From Tricholomella constricta (taxonomy: Eukaryota > Basidiomycota > Agaricomycetes > Agaricales > Lyophyllaceae), in the NCBI GenBank assembly GCA_013368375.1, contig JAACJP010000030.1:248001-312000 (forward strand): 64,000 nucleotides of DNA. Reading direction: 5' to 3'. The translations under genes were made by a program, and so were the position numbers. Below are positions 1-13,875 of the stretch, piece by piece. How positions within the stretch are numbered: the first letter of the stretch is position 1; every line of letters begins with the position of its first letter. The notes under the pieces are model-generated. The model did not search any database and was not told the origin of the DNA. It saw only the letters and a list, made by a program, of their open reading frames with translations.

Positions 1-386
1 TGTAACTCGTTACCCAGTGTTCTAATATTGTATCGGAAAGGGCTTCATTTCGTTGGCGCTGTCGTCAAAATATATCAGCATGTCTACGCATCAAGCCTAT
101 CGTGACTTACGCAAATCTCCCACCTTCCCAGCATAGGCGTCTTGTTAAACATGATAAATGTCATCGCAGCGTCCAGCGCCACCCTCCCCAGCTGGATTAG
201 TCGTTCGTTATCTCCAAAGTCCTCTGGACGCCGCGTCGGCCTGCGTAAAGAGCTGTGGGTGTATACCTGGAGCAGCAGGTCGACGGGAACTTCAGGCAAC
301 GGGGGAATGTGGCCTGCAGCTTCCGTGGACCGCGTGCGTTTCAGGCACTTGGACGAGCTGGAAGCTGGATAGGTGAAGTAGCTCAT
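1..386 (-). CDS. RNase III domain protein, partial (3' part off window)
   Basis: The minus-strand ATG at 386 opens an exon whose product contains a typical start of a ribonuclease III domain: a THSS motif, then DNERLIQLGRVALD, the helix that carries acidic residues in this family. The exon ends at 111 with a GTAAGT donor. A second exon of about 60 nt down to position 1 keeps the frame open and reads ...SDTILEHWVTSY, which fits the next helix of the fungal RNase III domain. Family role: double-stranded RNA cleavage, or a structural role in mitochondrial ribosomes for L44-like members. I cannot tell which, because the C-terminal half, where a dsRNA-binding domain would lie, is outside the window. 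The domain call is fairly firm; the substrate is unknown. Confidence 0.7.
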
Positions 387-728
387 GTTCTGTCACTCAC
401 CGAGAAACGAGTGGTGGTGGCGTTTAAGTAGAATCATTTGCATGGAATTATTGTTGTGCCACCGAACCGGAATTGGCCGTGATGGGCCGTTATCAAGGCT
501 TTTATTCCAGATACCTTCCCTGTTGCACATGTCCGTCCCTCAGGCCTCAACAACGACGCACTTCATCCGATGCTTGTTCAGCCCAAATGACTGGTAGGTC
601 TAGTGGGCGAGTGTATCATCGGTGCCAGGACCAGTTTCTACTCTTGGCCGAAAGCGATGCCCAAGGGTAGCCGTGACTCGACGTCATGGTGTCCGAGGAT
701 TTGACAGTATATCATGGCTCGGCTGAAC

Positions 729-783
729 GTTGAACCCCAGTCAGAAGTCCATGTATTATCTAACTTTTTATCGCATTATCTTG
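729..783 (+). repeat. Left arm of a 55-bp inverted repeat
   Basis: The sequence beginning GTTGAACCCCAGTCAGAAGT recurs in reverse orientation at 2583-2638 with roughly 85-90% identity by eye. The arms are 1.8 kb apart and are oriented as terminal inverted repeats. Confidence 0.6.
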
Positions 784-1232
784 TATTCGCTGTGTCACAA
801 TGTCAGGTAAAGACAAAACTAAGAAATAATAGATACACAGATATTATGAGGAATTACCTCGCATTTAGACACAGCCAATGCGACATAATACAAGAGAATA
901 TATCATTTGACACTCAACGACATTGGAAAACATTTCAGTGAATTATTGAAAACGTCTCCCAGTGCTTCCCGGGCCTCCTCCTTCCCCCATCCGTGCTTCG
1001 TTCCCTTGCCCGCACCTCTTTGCCTCTCCGCATTTCCACCACAAGCGCCTACCCAGTCCCCTTTTCGCATCTTCTGCACTCTCCGCATCCCCACGACATG
1101 GTCCGACTCCGACCCAATCCACGGTGATCCCTCTGTATGGACGTTCGAAACTGTTGTACATAGCCGGACCAACATTTCGGATAATTTATTAGTGTCGGGA
1201 TAGAAAACGGTTACGAAAACTCACCTTTATGA

Positions 1233-1286
1233 GATTTTTTGAGCTTCTCTGATTTTTTGAGCTTCTCTGATTTTTTGAGCTTCTTC
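1233..1286. repeat. 18-bp unit repeated three times
   Basis: GATTTTTTGAGCTTCTCT occurs twice exactly and a third time with a small change at its end. On the minus strand it would encode tandem REAQKI-type hexapeptides, but no gene model is secure here. Confidence 0.8.
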
Positions 1287-2582
1287 TATAGAATGGAGAA
1301 CATCAGAGAGGCCCGACGCGCGGGTAAGCTGCTCACCGCTGTCTTGGCCTGCGCATCGAACACCTGGAGACAAGAATGAAAAATCGAACATGAGATCACG
1401 TAGAGCATACCTTTCTTGCGGCAGGAGAGACGGCGGATGAGCCCACTCCCATGGCAACCCCTGCTGATGATGCCGCATCCGTATCTTCCGTCATTCTCGA
1501 ATCCGCACACGCACACTCCAGCTTCTGCCTCTGCATCCGCCTCTGTCACTGAACCCGAGCCCAAGCCAACGCCAGAGGAAGCACCCACGTCTAAACCCAC
1601 TGTCATTGCCACACCCTCTTCCTCCTCCTCTGACGCCGCCTCCTCGTCCTCAGCCGCAGTCACTTCATCCCGAATGGTGGTGGAAGGAAACAGTCGGCGT
1701 GGTCATCGAAGTAGTGGGGCAGCGTGGCGAGATGGCCACCATAGCAGTGATGGGTGGGGTTCGTGCTGCGCGTGTGATCGACCTCGGGAGATTATCGAGG
1801 TGGTGCTGTTGTCGGAGCACATGAGAAATCAGTCTTGCATGGACGAAAATGAAATGAATACGCACAATGGATCCACCAAATGGGGCATCTAGACATGGCA
1901 GAGAAATCAGTGATGTGTTTGAGCCTCTGAAGAGAGCATACAAGGGGTTTCTCGGGACCAAGTGAGGGTGCCTCGTTGAGGACTGCAAGGGAAACGAGAG
2001 CTGAAAGAATTATGATCGGAAGGGGGCTCGAATACAGGCGAATTGTCTCGGGCTAAAGGATGATTATATTGACGGTCCTCTGTATCAGCTAACGACGGTC
2101 GTAAATTGACAACACCCTGCATTTAACACAACGAATCCACCATAAGCTTCAAATGTCATAAAAATTAAAGCAAAACTCACAAGAGTATCCCACCCGAAAG
2201 CCTCGATTCTGCAGCAGGGTCGCCTTCGTTCTCCTCGCGCCTCCGTCGCAGCCACCTCTCCTGATCTCCATTCAACTCCGTTTTGGACCGCGGGTGACAG
2301 AGCCCTTGTGGAACCGTGAGGGAGGCTGAGGGACTCGCCTTGAGCCTTTTGACACTCCTTGTTGTGGATCGCTTCGATGACGCCATGAGGAAACCTAATG
2401 TGAAAGAAAGGATATCTGATTCTTATGTCATGCATACATTTTGCCTTGGCAGTTGTTGTTGTTATTGACACGGAGCGGTCCAGTAGAAATAAGAGATTGA
2501 GGCAGAACATCGAATTGAAAGAAGATCATGGTAGTCAAAAGGCGATGTGAATTCGATATAATGCATGGTAATAAATGTAATG

Positions 2583-2638
2583 CAAGGGAATTGCAAAAAA
2601 AGTTAGATAATATATGGACTTCTGACTGGGGTTGAACC
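2583..2638 (-). repeat. Right arm of the 55-bp inverted repeat
   Basis: Reverse-complement partner of 729-783. Similarity may continue a further 15-20 bp outward at lower identity. No target-site duplication could be assigned with confidence. Confidence 0.6.
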
Positions 2639-3106
2639 TTCAAAGCTTCACCATAGAACCTTCTGATTAGCCTGCAGCAACCTTAGAATAATGAGATATG
2701 GGCTTAACAATAAGAAGTCATCGTGCTGTAATCTTGCTGGGAGCGGCGAGGGGAAGAAAATCGGAGTCTCAGCGCCCACGATTAACAGACGTCTTCCAGC
2801 AGAAAAATTGGGTCACTTCTCCGCATACCTGGTCTGTACTTATACAAGGCGGATTTCTATTTGATTTGATTACGATAGACAGTTGGGAGCAAAAAGCACT
2901 ACTAGTCCAGGATCCATACTGCCGATACCGGCGGGACATGCGTCACAAGATGTTTTTTACAGTCGTTGTTTCCTTTCAACCCGCGCATCAGCCACGTCGT
3001 CTCTCTCAACAAGCAAGCGAGAAGAAAAAGGTAGAAGGGGGGAAGATGGGGGAGGGAGGGGCTCGAAGCGCAAAAAGCAGACAAGAGATAACAAGGGAAG
3101 AGATAT

Positions 3107-4655
<1,549 letters not shown>

Positions 4656-6338
4656 ATTGATTTGAAAAGGTGTTTGGGGAGGAAGGGAGTTAGCTGGTGG
4701 CCAGCGGATTGGGAAGGGAGGGTTTTATAATGCCGAGTAGATAATCAATCATCGGAGATCGATTGGAAACGTGTGTCGTCATCCCAATTCGAACATTCAC
4801 GAACATCCCCGCAAAATGGCGCACCGTGCTACTTTAGATGTCAATTGCCTCTGTAGACTGCAGCATGCTGTGACCCATTCCATTACATAGCTATTGTACT
4901 GGAGATTCTACTCTTTCAAAAGCGATTTCGGCTTTATGGGAATGACCTAGCCCAAGATCTTTCTATCATTCGCGCACCAATGGCCGATGGCGCGTGTCTG
5001 GTCCGACGAGACGCCTACTCGCATAATCAAGCTAGATCCTTGGGGATTTCAGCGATTACCGAGGATCCCGTCAGTGCGGGCTCCGCCTATGTTCTCGGAA
5101 TGCGCGGAGTGTAGGTACAAGCGACGTCTTTTTATACGCAATGTTCTGTCGATTTCAACGATGCGTCCAGGTGTTTCACAGTTCTGTCGACGAGAATGGG
5201 GCGCTCCGATTTGTTACGATATGGTTCAACGGGACTTCTCTGTCAAGATGCGGAGATGACGACCAATGACGCGGACGACCAAGATCCACGGTCTAGCCAA
5301 GTGGGCTTGCATTCGACGCAAACCTTCAGGGTTCACCTCAGCGTCGCACTTCTTGGTCCGCCGGTAGCCACATTGGACTATGTATGTGTTCATATGTGTC
5401 GTCAGTTTGACAAGTATCGAAAGGTGGTGGATATTGTTGCCTTCCTTTCCGACGCAGCCAAGGACACATCTCCTGTGTTTAGAAGCCGGTTCAAGATCAG
5501 AATGGGAGCGCATCGTCATATCGCGTCAATCATGTGGAGCTCCGTGCTTATGTTCCGCTCCCGCCTCCTGAGTACGATCCGTACGAAGCATACCGTAGCA
5601 ACGACTGCAACCTATTGGCTGGATCTAGCATCATGTTCAACGGACCATGGCCGTGTAAGACTACCTATTGCGGCGGTCTGGTATAAAAGTGCGGAAGATT
5701 TCGGGAGAGCCGTTTCTCGACAGCTGGAAATACCGAGCTCAGCATATGTGTTACTGGACATAATGTCAGTCAGCTTAAGTCCCGAAAACAGATAAGTAGA
5801 CTGACACCTTTCAGTTGGCGGTTTGATCTGAAACTGTTACGGAGATGTGAGCTCGTTCACGGTTGTCGAGGTCAATTTGGTCCTTGCTGAAGTCTGAGTG
5901 ATGAAAGATATATAACTTGAAAACGGGTTTGAGGCCGCCGACACCACCTTCTACTTAACCCTGCTTCCCAGTGGGTGACGGTAGTCGCGCTTCAAAGTTC
6001 AAACGTTCACGCCTCGCGGTCGCGTTCCACCACCAATTGATCAGGAGAAATCTCGGTATATTGGGGCGCATCTTACCCATCATTATATCCGCTCTGTTTG
6101 GAAGTCGGGACATGCAGAATGGGAATGGGGGCAGCTGACACGAGGCCGCGTGGTTGTCGCGGTCGCGCATCAAACTCGATCACATGACTGACGCGTCGTG
6201 TTTTGAACCTGCGTTACTCTGCGCTGTCACACATTTCGAACTGTCACCAGGTTCCACGGCCACCTTCGACCCTCGCCGCTTTTCACGACATTCCCCTGCA
6301 CCCATTTCGCCCAGGGAATAGCCTGAAAACCGTCCATA
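4656..6338. other. Intergenic region between divergent gpd and coiled-coil gene
   Basis: It holds the gpd promoter at its left end and presumably the promoter of the gene starting at 6339 at its right end. A 199-codon plus-strand reading frame (5196-5795) lies in between. It has no recognisable motif and no clear splice partners, and I do not call it a gene. Confidence 0.4.
4722..4730 (-). promoter_or_regulatory. TATA-like box of gpd
   Basis: On the minus strand TTATAAAAC lies about 70 bp upstream of the gpd start codon, a usual position for a strongly expressed fungal gene. A pyrimidine-rich stretch follows it. Confidence 0.5.
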
Positions 6339-9300
6339 ATGTGGTCGAAACTCAGCAATGTCCTGAAGCCTCGTGTGGCCCACGAAGACCCTGAACTATC
6401 ATCGCAGGCCGATGTCATGGCTAAAGTTTACGAGCAGCATCCAAATCTTTCTGTGTTTCATAACGATTCTGAGCATATGACAAGTCCAAGTCCACCACCC
6501 TCGCCCTCGAAGAGTGCGAAAAGGAACATGTTCAAAAGGATGTCAAAGGTACCGTTTAAAGACGACAACGAGCCTATGCGAGCGCCATCCCCCATGATTG
6601 GACAACCAAAGAAGGTCAAGTCCCCTTTCAACCTTGGAAATGGAAACAGTAAGCTGCGCTGAAAAGGGTCTCAATTCATTCTCTAATGACACTCTTGTCA
6701 CCCAGATTCTCAAGCATCTCTATCTAAGCTTCCGACAGAAACGAAGCGACCATCGCCTGCGCGCAGGTCGTCGTTTGATATGCTTCGTCCCGCCAACGAA
6801 TCATCCAGCCGCTCAGCTGCCACCATCGGCGCAGGTACCACTCTGCGGCGCCCATCTCTTGATATGTTGCGCTTCACCCAAGACGCGCCACCCACCAATG
6901 AACCGTCACCAATGACACCGTCAGCTGACATCAAATGTGGTTCGGTCCGCTCGATCCTCCGCGATCCCAAGACGCCGGGCACAGGCCAAAATGTCCGCTT
7001 CTTCTCGCGTGACGCATACAAAGTGATCAGCCCGGATCAGTCCATGGATGCCGAATTCCAACCGATAATGCAAGAAAATGAGTCACCCGCACAAAACACA
7101 TCCCCCGAGATCTTGCTGGACCGTCTCAGCCGAATTGGTTCAGAAGGACCGGGGACCCCTGCCGTGACTCGTGCGTCATCGAGCGCGAAGGCCCCTCGTC
7201 CCAGTGTAACGGAGGTCTTTTCGCCCATGAACAGCGTTGACAATCCCCCTCCTCCGAAAGAGCAGGCAACCTTCCTCAATTCGACCAACCTCTTGTCGCC
7301 CATCCCGCCTCCCGATTTCGCTGACCTCTTCGATATGTCACACAAGTTAGACTTGCCAAAGATGCCCCCCGGTCTCGGTTTCGAAATCGAGGAACCTTCA
7401 CTTCACAATATGACGGATATGTCTATGACTGACGACGGCCACGGTGAGCCGGGCGCCCGACCTGCACCGATGAGTGCAATGACGTCGACTCCCTTCAAGG
7501 ACAAGGGCAAATGCAAGGCCAAGGACATTCCCTTGGACGTATCTGCGGAAAAAGAAAACATGCCTATCGACGAAACCATCTTTCACGCCAAGGAGAAATC
7601 GCCGCGCCTTCCTCCAGCCCTCCATGACCGCAGCCAGTCATTCAGCTTTGGTCAGACCGTCTTCCATTCCATGATCAATGCCTCCGGGTCCGCCAAAAGC
7701 TCGCCCAATTCTTCCGCTGTATTTTCGTCCAGCGATCTCAAGCCTTCACTTCTTGACAATTATACCACGGATTCGCCCGCCCGCGCGGCATCGCCTGTCT
7801 TTACTAAGTACAGGAGCCGCGCCCTTAGTGACACCGTCTTCCAGTCGATGATGCGCTCGCCGCCGAGGCCCCCCGAGGCTGACATCAACGACGAATCTTC
7901 GCAGGAGCTGGTTGTGTATTCCGGTACGCCTGAGCAGCCGGACCCGTTCCGCGCAAACGCGACGACGTACTACACTCCGCAGACGATGATCCCTGTGACG
8001 CCCCCGCAGGGTGCGCCGAAGCATGTGCGGAAGACGTCGAAGGAGGAGAGCATCATATTTTCGCTCCAGACGCAGTTGGCGTTGCAGACGGAGCTGTGTG
8101 GGCAGTACGAGACGGATCTGCGTGCGCGCGACGAGCTGGTGGAGATCCTGGGGAAGAAGTTGGGCGATGTGGAGAAGGAGGAAGGGAAGAGGAGGAGTTT
8201 ATTGAGGAGCTGGAAGAAGAAGGTGCAGGAGTTGGAAAAGGCGTGTCGGTATCTTGAAGAGGAGGTGGAGGGGTCGAGGCAGAACAGCATGGAGCGCAGT
8301 ATTATGGATGAGGCGAGTGGGGAGGCGTTGAGGATGCTGCATCGGCAGATTGCAGTGTTGGAGAGGGAGAAGGCGGAGTGGGGAAGGAAAGAGGAGATCC
8401 TGAGAGACGAGGTGGCGACGCTGGAGGGCTTGGTGAAGGAGAGGAGCGAGGATGTCATGCAATTGAAGGAGACATTGTGGAAGCGAGATGAGAGCGAACG
8501 AGAGCTAAGTCAGGGCATCTTGGAGGCGAAGGAGCAGATTGAGCAGATGGGGAATGTCAGCTGCGGATTGATCGATGAGGAGGAGATGAAGAAGCTTGTG
8601 CTGGAAAAGGAGATGAGGAGCGAGCAGGAACGGGAGAGGCATCGCGTCGCTGAATTCGGTTGGGAGGAGGAGAGGGCCGAAATGATGAGCAAGGTGCAGG
8701 ATCTGGAAGCTGACAAGACTACGCTCGAGGCGGAGCTGGAGAACTTCAAGCTTCAGCTGAATACGCGGGACGAGGAGTACGGAGTCCTGAAGGCGGAGTT
8801 GAGTGCCCAGTGGGAGCATACCGAAAAGGCGTCGGAAAAGATTGAGGCCCTCGAAGCCCAGGTCCTTGATTTGGAGAAAGAACGTGACACCCTAAAAGCC
8901 GATATGGAGGAGCTCCAGCAGAAGATGGCTAACATGGACACGGAATGGAACGAGAGCGAGAATAAGAAGGCTGAATTGGAGAATGAAGTCCAGGAAGTAT
9001 GGAATATCAAGGAAGACCTCGAGAAGGAGAGAGAGCAGGTGCGTTGCATCGACCTCCCCAATATTCCATTCTAAAATAACTTTTGTCATCTCAGCTCGAG
9101 GACCAACTCCAACAAGAACGGGACCACTCCGAGGATCTCACTCGCGCGCTCCAGGAACGAGAGGACCGCATCTCGGAGCTTGATCAGGAGCGTCAGTTCG
9201 CACAAGAGAACTTGGCCCGTCTCGAGGAGAAACTTCGCCAGCGCGACCAGGAGATCAGCGAGCACACGGAGAGAATGGTGGTGCGGGAAGCTGAAGCTGA

Positions 9301-10290
9301 GCGGCTTCGCGAGGAGATGAGCAACCAGCGGCGGGAGCACACTCACGATGTGGCTGAACAGACCAGGGCGCTTGAGGAGGCATCACTGCGCGAAGGCGAG
9401 GCGCGGGCACAGATGGAGGCTCTGGTTCGTCAACAGGCCGCCTTGGATATCGAGATGAAGTCGTCGGCGGACAAGGTCAATGCCCTGAAGGAGGAAGTTG
9501 AGCGTCTGAGGCGGAAGATCCAGGTTCTGCAGCAGGAAAGCGCGGATAAGGAGGTGAAGCTCTTGCAACTTAACAAACAGCACCAACGCGACAAGGAAGA
9601 CCTTGAAGGCATAAACACGGCCTTGGATTCGAAGCAGATGGAATTGGAGCTTGTCAGTCTTATTTTTTTTCCCAACTCTCCGTGAAATGTGCTCATCGCT
9701 TGATAATTTAGATTAAACGAAATCTTGGTGTCCGTGGCACAGGAGGTGCAACGCCGGCGCCTGCCTCTCGCGTTGCTCAGCATCGTCGCGACTCGACAAT
9801 CTTCAGCACGCCAACTGTTTCTCGTCCCTCCTCCGTCGCATCTAACGCTAGCAGCACTATTGGCAAAGATCGGAAACGCATCAGTGCCGAGACACCGGCG
9901 TCCTCTGCCACCAAGATATCCGCTCTAGGCAAGAGCATTCGGGCAAACGGCATTTCAACCACGGCCAGCGCGTCCAAGCGGATTGAAGGGTCTATGGGCC
10001 CTCCTCCGCTGAAAGCGCGCGCCTCTCTCGCAGGTGGAGCCACGCCGACCCCTGCCCCACGTGTTTCTTCACTGTCCCGATCCTCGTCCGCGAAGCCGGG
10101 CTCAGTGCAACCTGCCGTTTCAGTCCATCGCCGAGTTTCTTCCTTGGAGCAGAGCCAATCTCAAGCAAAGACGAAGCCTCTGCGTCAAGTGGTCAATCCG
10201 AGTCCCATCCCTAGCCTCTCTGAGCATGAGGAGAAGGAGAACGTCGATGTCAGCTCGAGACGGAAAAATATGATCCCGACACCCGCTTGA
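6339..10290 (+). CDS. Large coiled-coil protein, function unknown
   Basis: Four exons (6339-6648, 6706-9038, 9095-9652, 9712-10290) sum to 3,780 nt, giving 1,259 aa. Residues 1 to about 520 are Ser/Pro-rich and probably disordered, with many SP and TP sites typical of cyclin-dependent-kinase targets. Residues from about 520 to 1,065 form a long, highly charged heptad-repeat coiled coil, opening with a well-ordered segment around SIIFSLQTQLALQTELCGQYE. The C-terminal 190 residues are again Ser/Pro/basic and end with PTPA. This layout resembles scaffold proteins of spindle pole bodies, kinetochores or cell-polarity sites, but that is inference from composition only and I recognise no named family. 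All three introns are short with clear GT-AG ends. Confidence 0.8.
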
Positions 10291-11183
10291 GCAGCCCCAG
10301 ACACCTCTACCTTCAATGCGATATCTTGTTGTCTATACATACCCTCTCCACCGGCATACCATTCACATGCATTTATATGGACACCAACTCATACCGAAAT
10401 ATCATTCCACCTTTTTTTTCTTGAATTTATTATCTCTGCTTTCGCTGTTTGACTTATTGCTTTCTCCCATGCTCTCCATCCTTATACCCCACGACCACCA
10501 TATGGCATCGAAAGTTATGCGGTTTTTCCCCCGAATATTCGCTTCTTCATCTTGCAAAGTACTCCCATGTAGCCTCAGAAATAAAGTCTGTCTTGAACGC
10601 CGAGTCTAGGCGGGACTCCGGGTTACACACACTCGTCATTTGAGGCCGGACCGAGAGGATGTCGATGTCATCATTGTCATGTGTTATTTGTCATTCTTGG
10701 CTTATCTGTTTGAGCGCGCACATTACACGACGGCTAGATGTGGACCACGCGCTACTTTACTAACAATACAAAAAGGTGGTACCCAAGAGTGAGCAACTCG
10801 ACAGCTCGTTACCCATGCTTTTCTCATGAGATTGTGTTCAGTTTCAGTGAAAGACTTAAAGCTTTGATGAACGAAATTAGAGATGGCGGTACCTGCTTGG
10901 CAGCTCAGGGTGACTGGCGCAAAACAGTCGCGTCCTTTGGACCCGAAGCGGTCACACGATCAATCATTATTCATTTGGAAATGATAAAACAACTTTTTTG
11001 CCATATGGTGCTTATCGAGCCAGGTTTACACTTGACCATCACCCTGCACCTCTCGCAGTCGCGCTGAAGCTTCGATCTTTTCGGCCACGGGACTATCACT
11101 GATCAAAGATAGCTCTGACAGGCTCCATCACGGAGTAGTATTATTAGCGCCCAGTTCTCTACCTGTTTGGTCTTCCCATAACG
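10291..11183. other. Intergenic region between two plus-strand genes
   Basis: The 3' flank of the coiled-coil gene, including a T-rich stretch near 10410, is followed by the promoter of the permease. I see no gene in it. Confidence 0.5.
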
Positions 11184-13875
11184 ATGGTGTCCACCAAGTT
11201 CACTCATTCACTTAGCAGCGCCGACGATGATGACAAGGAGCTAGTGGCGTTGGGCTACAAGCCCTCTTTCAAAAGAGAGTTCTCAAATCTTGCGACAGTA
11301 AGTTTAATCTGTTCCTCTATCTTGCTCTCCCAAGCTGATAATTTGGTGTATGCAATGTAGATCAGCTTCGCCTTCAGTATCATGGTAAGTTTTTCTCGTC
11401 GAGGAAGCTACAGGGCACTTATGTGAGTCTGCAGGGGCTTTGCTCGAGTATCGCAACGACTTTCAATACCCCATTAACCCTTGGCGGTCCAGCATCGGTA
11501 GGGTTTTTTTTCTCCTCTTCCAACATCGTGGGCTAAAATTTCTCTACAGGTTACGTGGTGCTGGATTCTGGGAGCGACCATGTGCTTCACTCTCGGCGCA
11601 AGTATTGCCGAGATCGTCAGCGCGTATCCTACCTGTGGTGGCTTGTGAGCTTTAGCGTTCAATTTATCTTCATCCTGCAACTTATATTTGTGTTAGGTAC
11701 ACGGCCTCCGCGCAGTTGACCCCGAAAAGGCATCGTGCAAGGGTACGTTTGCCTCCCAATTAATCAAGGCCGTCATCCTAATTTCAAGCGTGTTATAGGT
11801 CGGCTGGGTGGTTGGTTGGCTGAACATTCTAGGTTTGGCTTCTCTTTAATTCGTTGTACCATGTGCTGATCCTTGAATGCGTTCTCTCTGTAGGCCAAGT
11901 CGCTGGTGTTTCTTCCACTGAATTTGGCCTCGCAAACATGATCTGGGCCGCTGTTGTCATTGGGAAGGTAATTGCTCTGTTTTTATGTGTGGTCAGTCCG
12001 CTTATTCGTGTGTTAGGATGGAAATTACGTGGTCACCCAGGGCCACACTGTGGGCTTATTCGTTGGCCTTCTCATGTTCCACGGTATCCTGGTAATTGCA
12101 GTTCATCTATTGGCCTCGCTTCCTTGGCTCATCGATATGTCATCTAGAACTCCCTCGCAACACGGCATCTCGCGCGACTGACGGTTGGATTTGTTTTCGT
12201 GAATCTCGGAGCAACATTCCGTATGTTCTTTATCTTTCAGCTACGACGTACATCTCATCCTGGATGATCTTTAGTCATTATCATCGTCTTGCTCGCCACG
12301 ACCCCTCGGTCCGAAATGCATCCCCCAAGTTACGTGTTCGGATCTGATGGTATCGTCAACCAGACGGGAGGATGGAACACTGGAATCGCGTTCCTGTTTG
12401 GTCTGCTGAGTGTTCAATGGACGGTGCGTACTCTAAGGCATACAAAGATTCATTTCTGAAACCAAACTGTTATTTAGATGACGGTCAGTGATTAGTTTCT
12501 AGCAGCTAAAATATGTCTGTAATATTCATCTTAGGATTACGACGCTACTGCTCACATCTCGTAAGTCATCATGCTCTGATTTATCTCGTTTCCAGGGCCT
12601 ACTCCATTTACAGAGAAGAAGTTCGGCGGGCAGCGTATGCAGGTAGGCCGATCGCAATGTTGTAGTGCGGAAAGTTTTGACACGCTCGGTTCCCTAGCGC
12701 CATCTGCGATTTTCATTGCTGGTATGCTTCGCACCTATTATCATCCCAGTACAAGGGTCCTAATTTCTTGCTATAGTCCTTGGCACGGGTCTCATTGGTT
12801 GGCTACTGAACATCGTCATGGTCTTATGCTCAGGACCTCTGTATGTGTTGAGTCGTTGCTATCGCATTCTCTACCGACATTCTACACTTCAGTGAAAATC
12901 TACCCGGCGCTTCAGGCTCTGCTTTCCTTGAAGTAAGCATTCTGCTCATTAGGCAAACTTACAACGGCGCTGACGAACGTTTAAGATCATGTACTTGCGC
13001 ATGGGTAAAACTGGCGCATTGATCCTTTGGGTAGGTGGCTGTTGGAATTCAGGCGGGACATCATATACCTACCCTCTTATTTAGGCCTTCGTCTGCCTGA
13101 CTGCATTCTTTGTGGTGCAAACGGCTCTGCAAGCTACCTCGCGTACCGTCTACGCCTTCAGCCGAGACCATGGTATGTACAACCTTGCAAATTACCTCGC
13201 ATATAACACGTCTAAACCTTCCTCCAAGGCCTACCCGATCGTGGTTTCTTCGGCAAAAACTCCGAGAAAACCATGACACCCCTTCGTGCCATCTGGCTCA
13301 GTACCTTCGCCAGTGTCCTGCCCGGGTTGCTCGATCTCGCTAGCCCCGTTGCCGCCAACGCCATCTTCTCTCTAACTGCGATGGCACTGGACCTGAGCTA
13401 CGCTATCCCTATCTTTTTGCGTCGTGTTTTCCAGGATCACCCAGATGTCATGTTCAAACCTGGGCCGTTCTACATGGGCGACGGGTGGCTCGGAAAGGCA
13501 TGCAATTGTATTTGCATAGTGTGGGTATTATTCATCTGTGTCATCTTCTCGCTGCCAACCATCCGGCCTGTGACGGCGGAAAACATGAACTATGCCTCGG
13601 TACGCGTCTCTTGTCGTTGTCTTTTCTTGATGTTGACTCGTCTGGTTTTTCTCAAGGTCATCACCATCTCGGTCATGGTGCTCTCAGGGTATGTTGCCAG
13701 GACTTGAATTTATCCTCTGCAGTGGCTGATTATGGTGCTTCTTAGCTTGTGGTACATGCTTGGAGCGCACAAACACTACATCGGACCCCAGTCCAACCTT
13801 GACGAAAAGTTCAAGCAGGAGATCATCGCCTCCGACACCAGCTCTGGCGATGATGAAAGCAAAGAGAAAGTCTGA
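11184..13875 (+). CDS. Amino acid / choline / GABA-type permease (APC superfamily)
   Basis: Integral membrane transporter resembling fungal UGA4/HNM1-type permeases (amino acid-choline transporter family). About 17 exons join into one continuous frame of roughly 520 aa. The order of recognisable segments is a hydrophilic N-terminus, FNTPLTLGGPASV and GATMCFTLGASIAEI (first helices), VGWVVGWLNILGQVAG, then LLSVQWTMTDYDATAHISEE, a hallmark of this family, and VVQTALQATSRTVYAFSRD. The tail is acidic (DTSSGDDESKEKV). About 12 membrane helices are expected. The codons for MT in WTMTDYD form a separate 6-nt exon at 12478-12483. The substrate (GABA, choline, polyamine or other amino acid) cannot be told from sequence. 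No broken frame was found. Confidence 0.9.

Larger units (their letters stand above)
387..3106. other. Gene-poor stretch with an inverted repeat and a possible multi-exon gene
   Basis: No family is recognisable here. On the minus strand, 2386-2184 encodes a basic, Ser-rich stretch beginning MASSKRSTTRSVKRLKASP and ends at a GTGAGT donor. Around 1660-1230 lie acidic, low-complexity readings (EDEEAASEEEEE) and a piece ending in three copies of a six-residue repeat (IREAQK). I could not join these into one consistent frame, so this may be a decayed or badly resolved gene. It lies between the two arms of the inverted repeat at 729-783 and 2583-2638. Confidence 0.25.

Noticed and set aside
2600..2645. 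tRNA gene suggested by a B-box-like GGTTCAACCCC
   Set aside because: No pairing T-stem, acceptor stem or A box could be found, and the sequence is part of the inverted repeat.
5196..5795. 199-codon plus-strand frame
   Set aside because: Long for chance, but no recognisable domain, no splice context and mixed composition.
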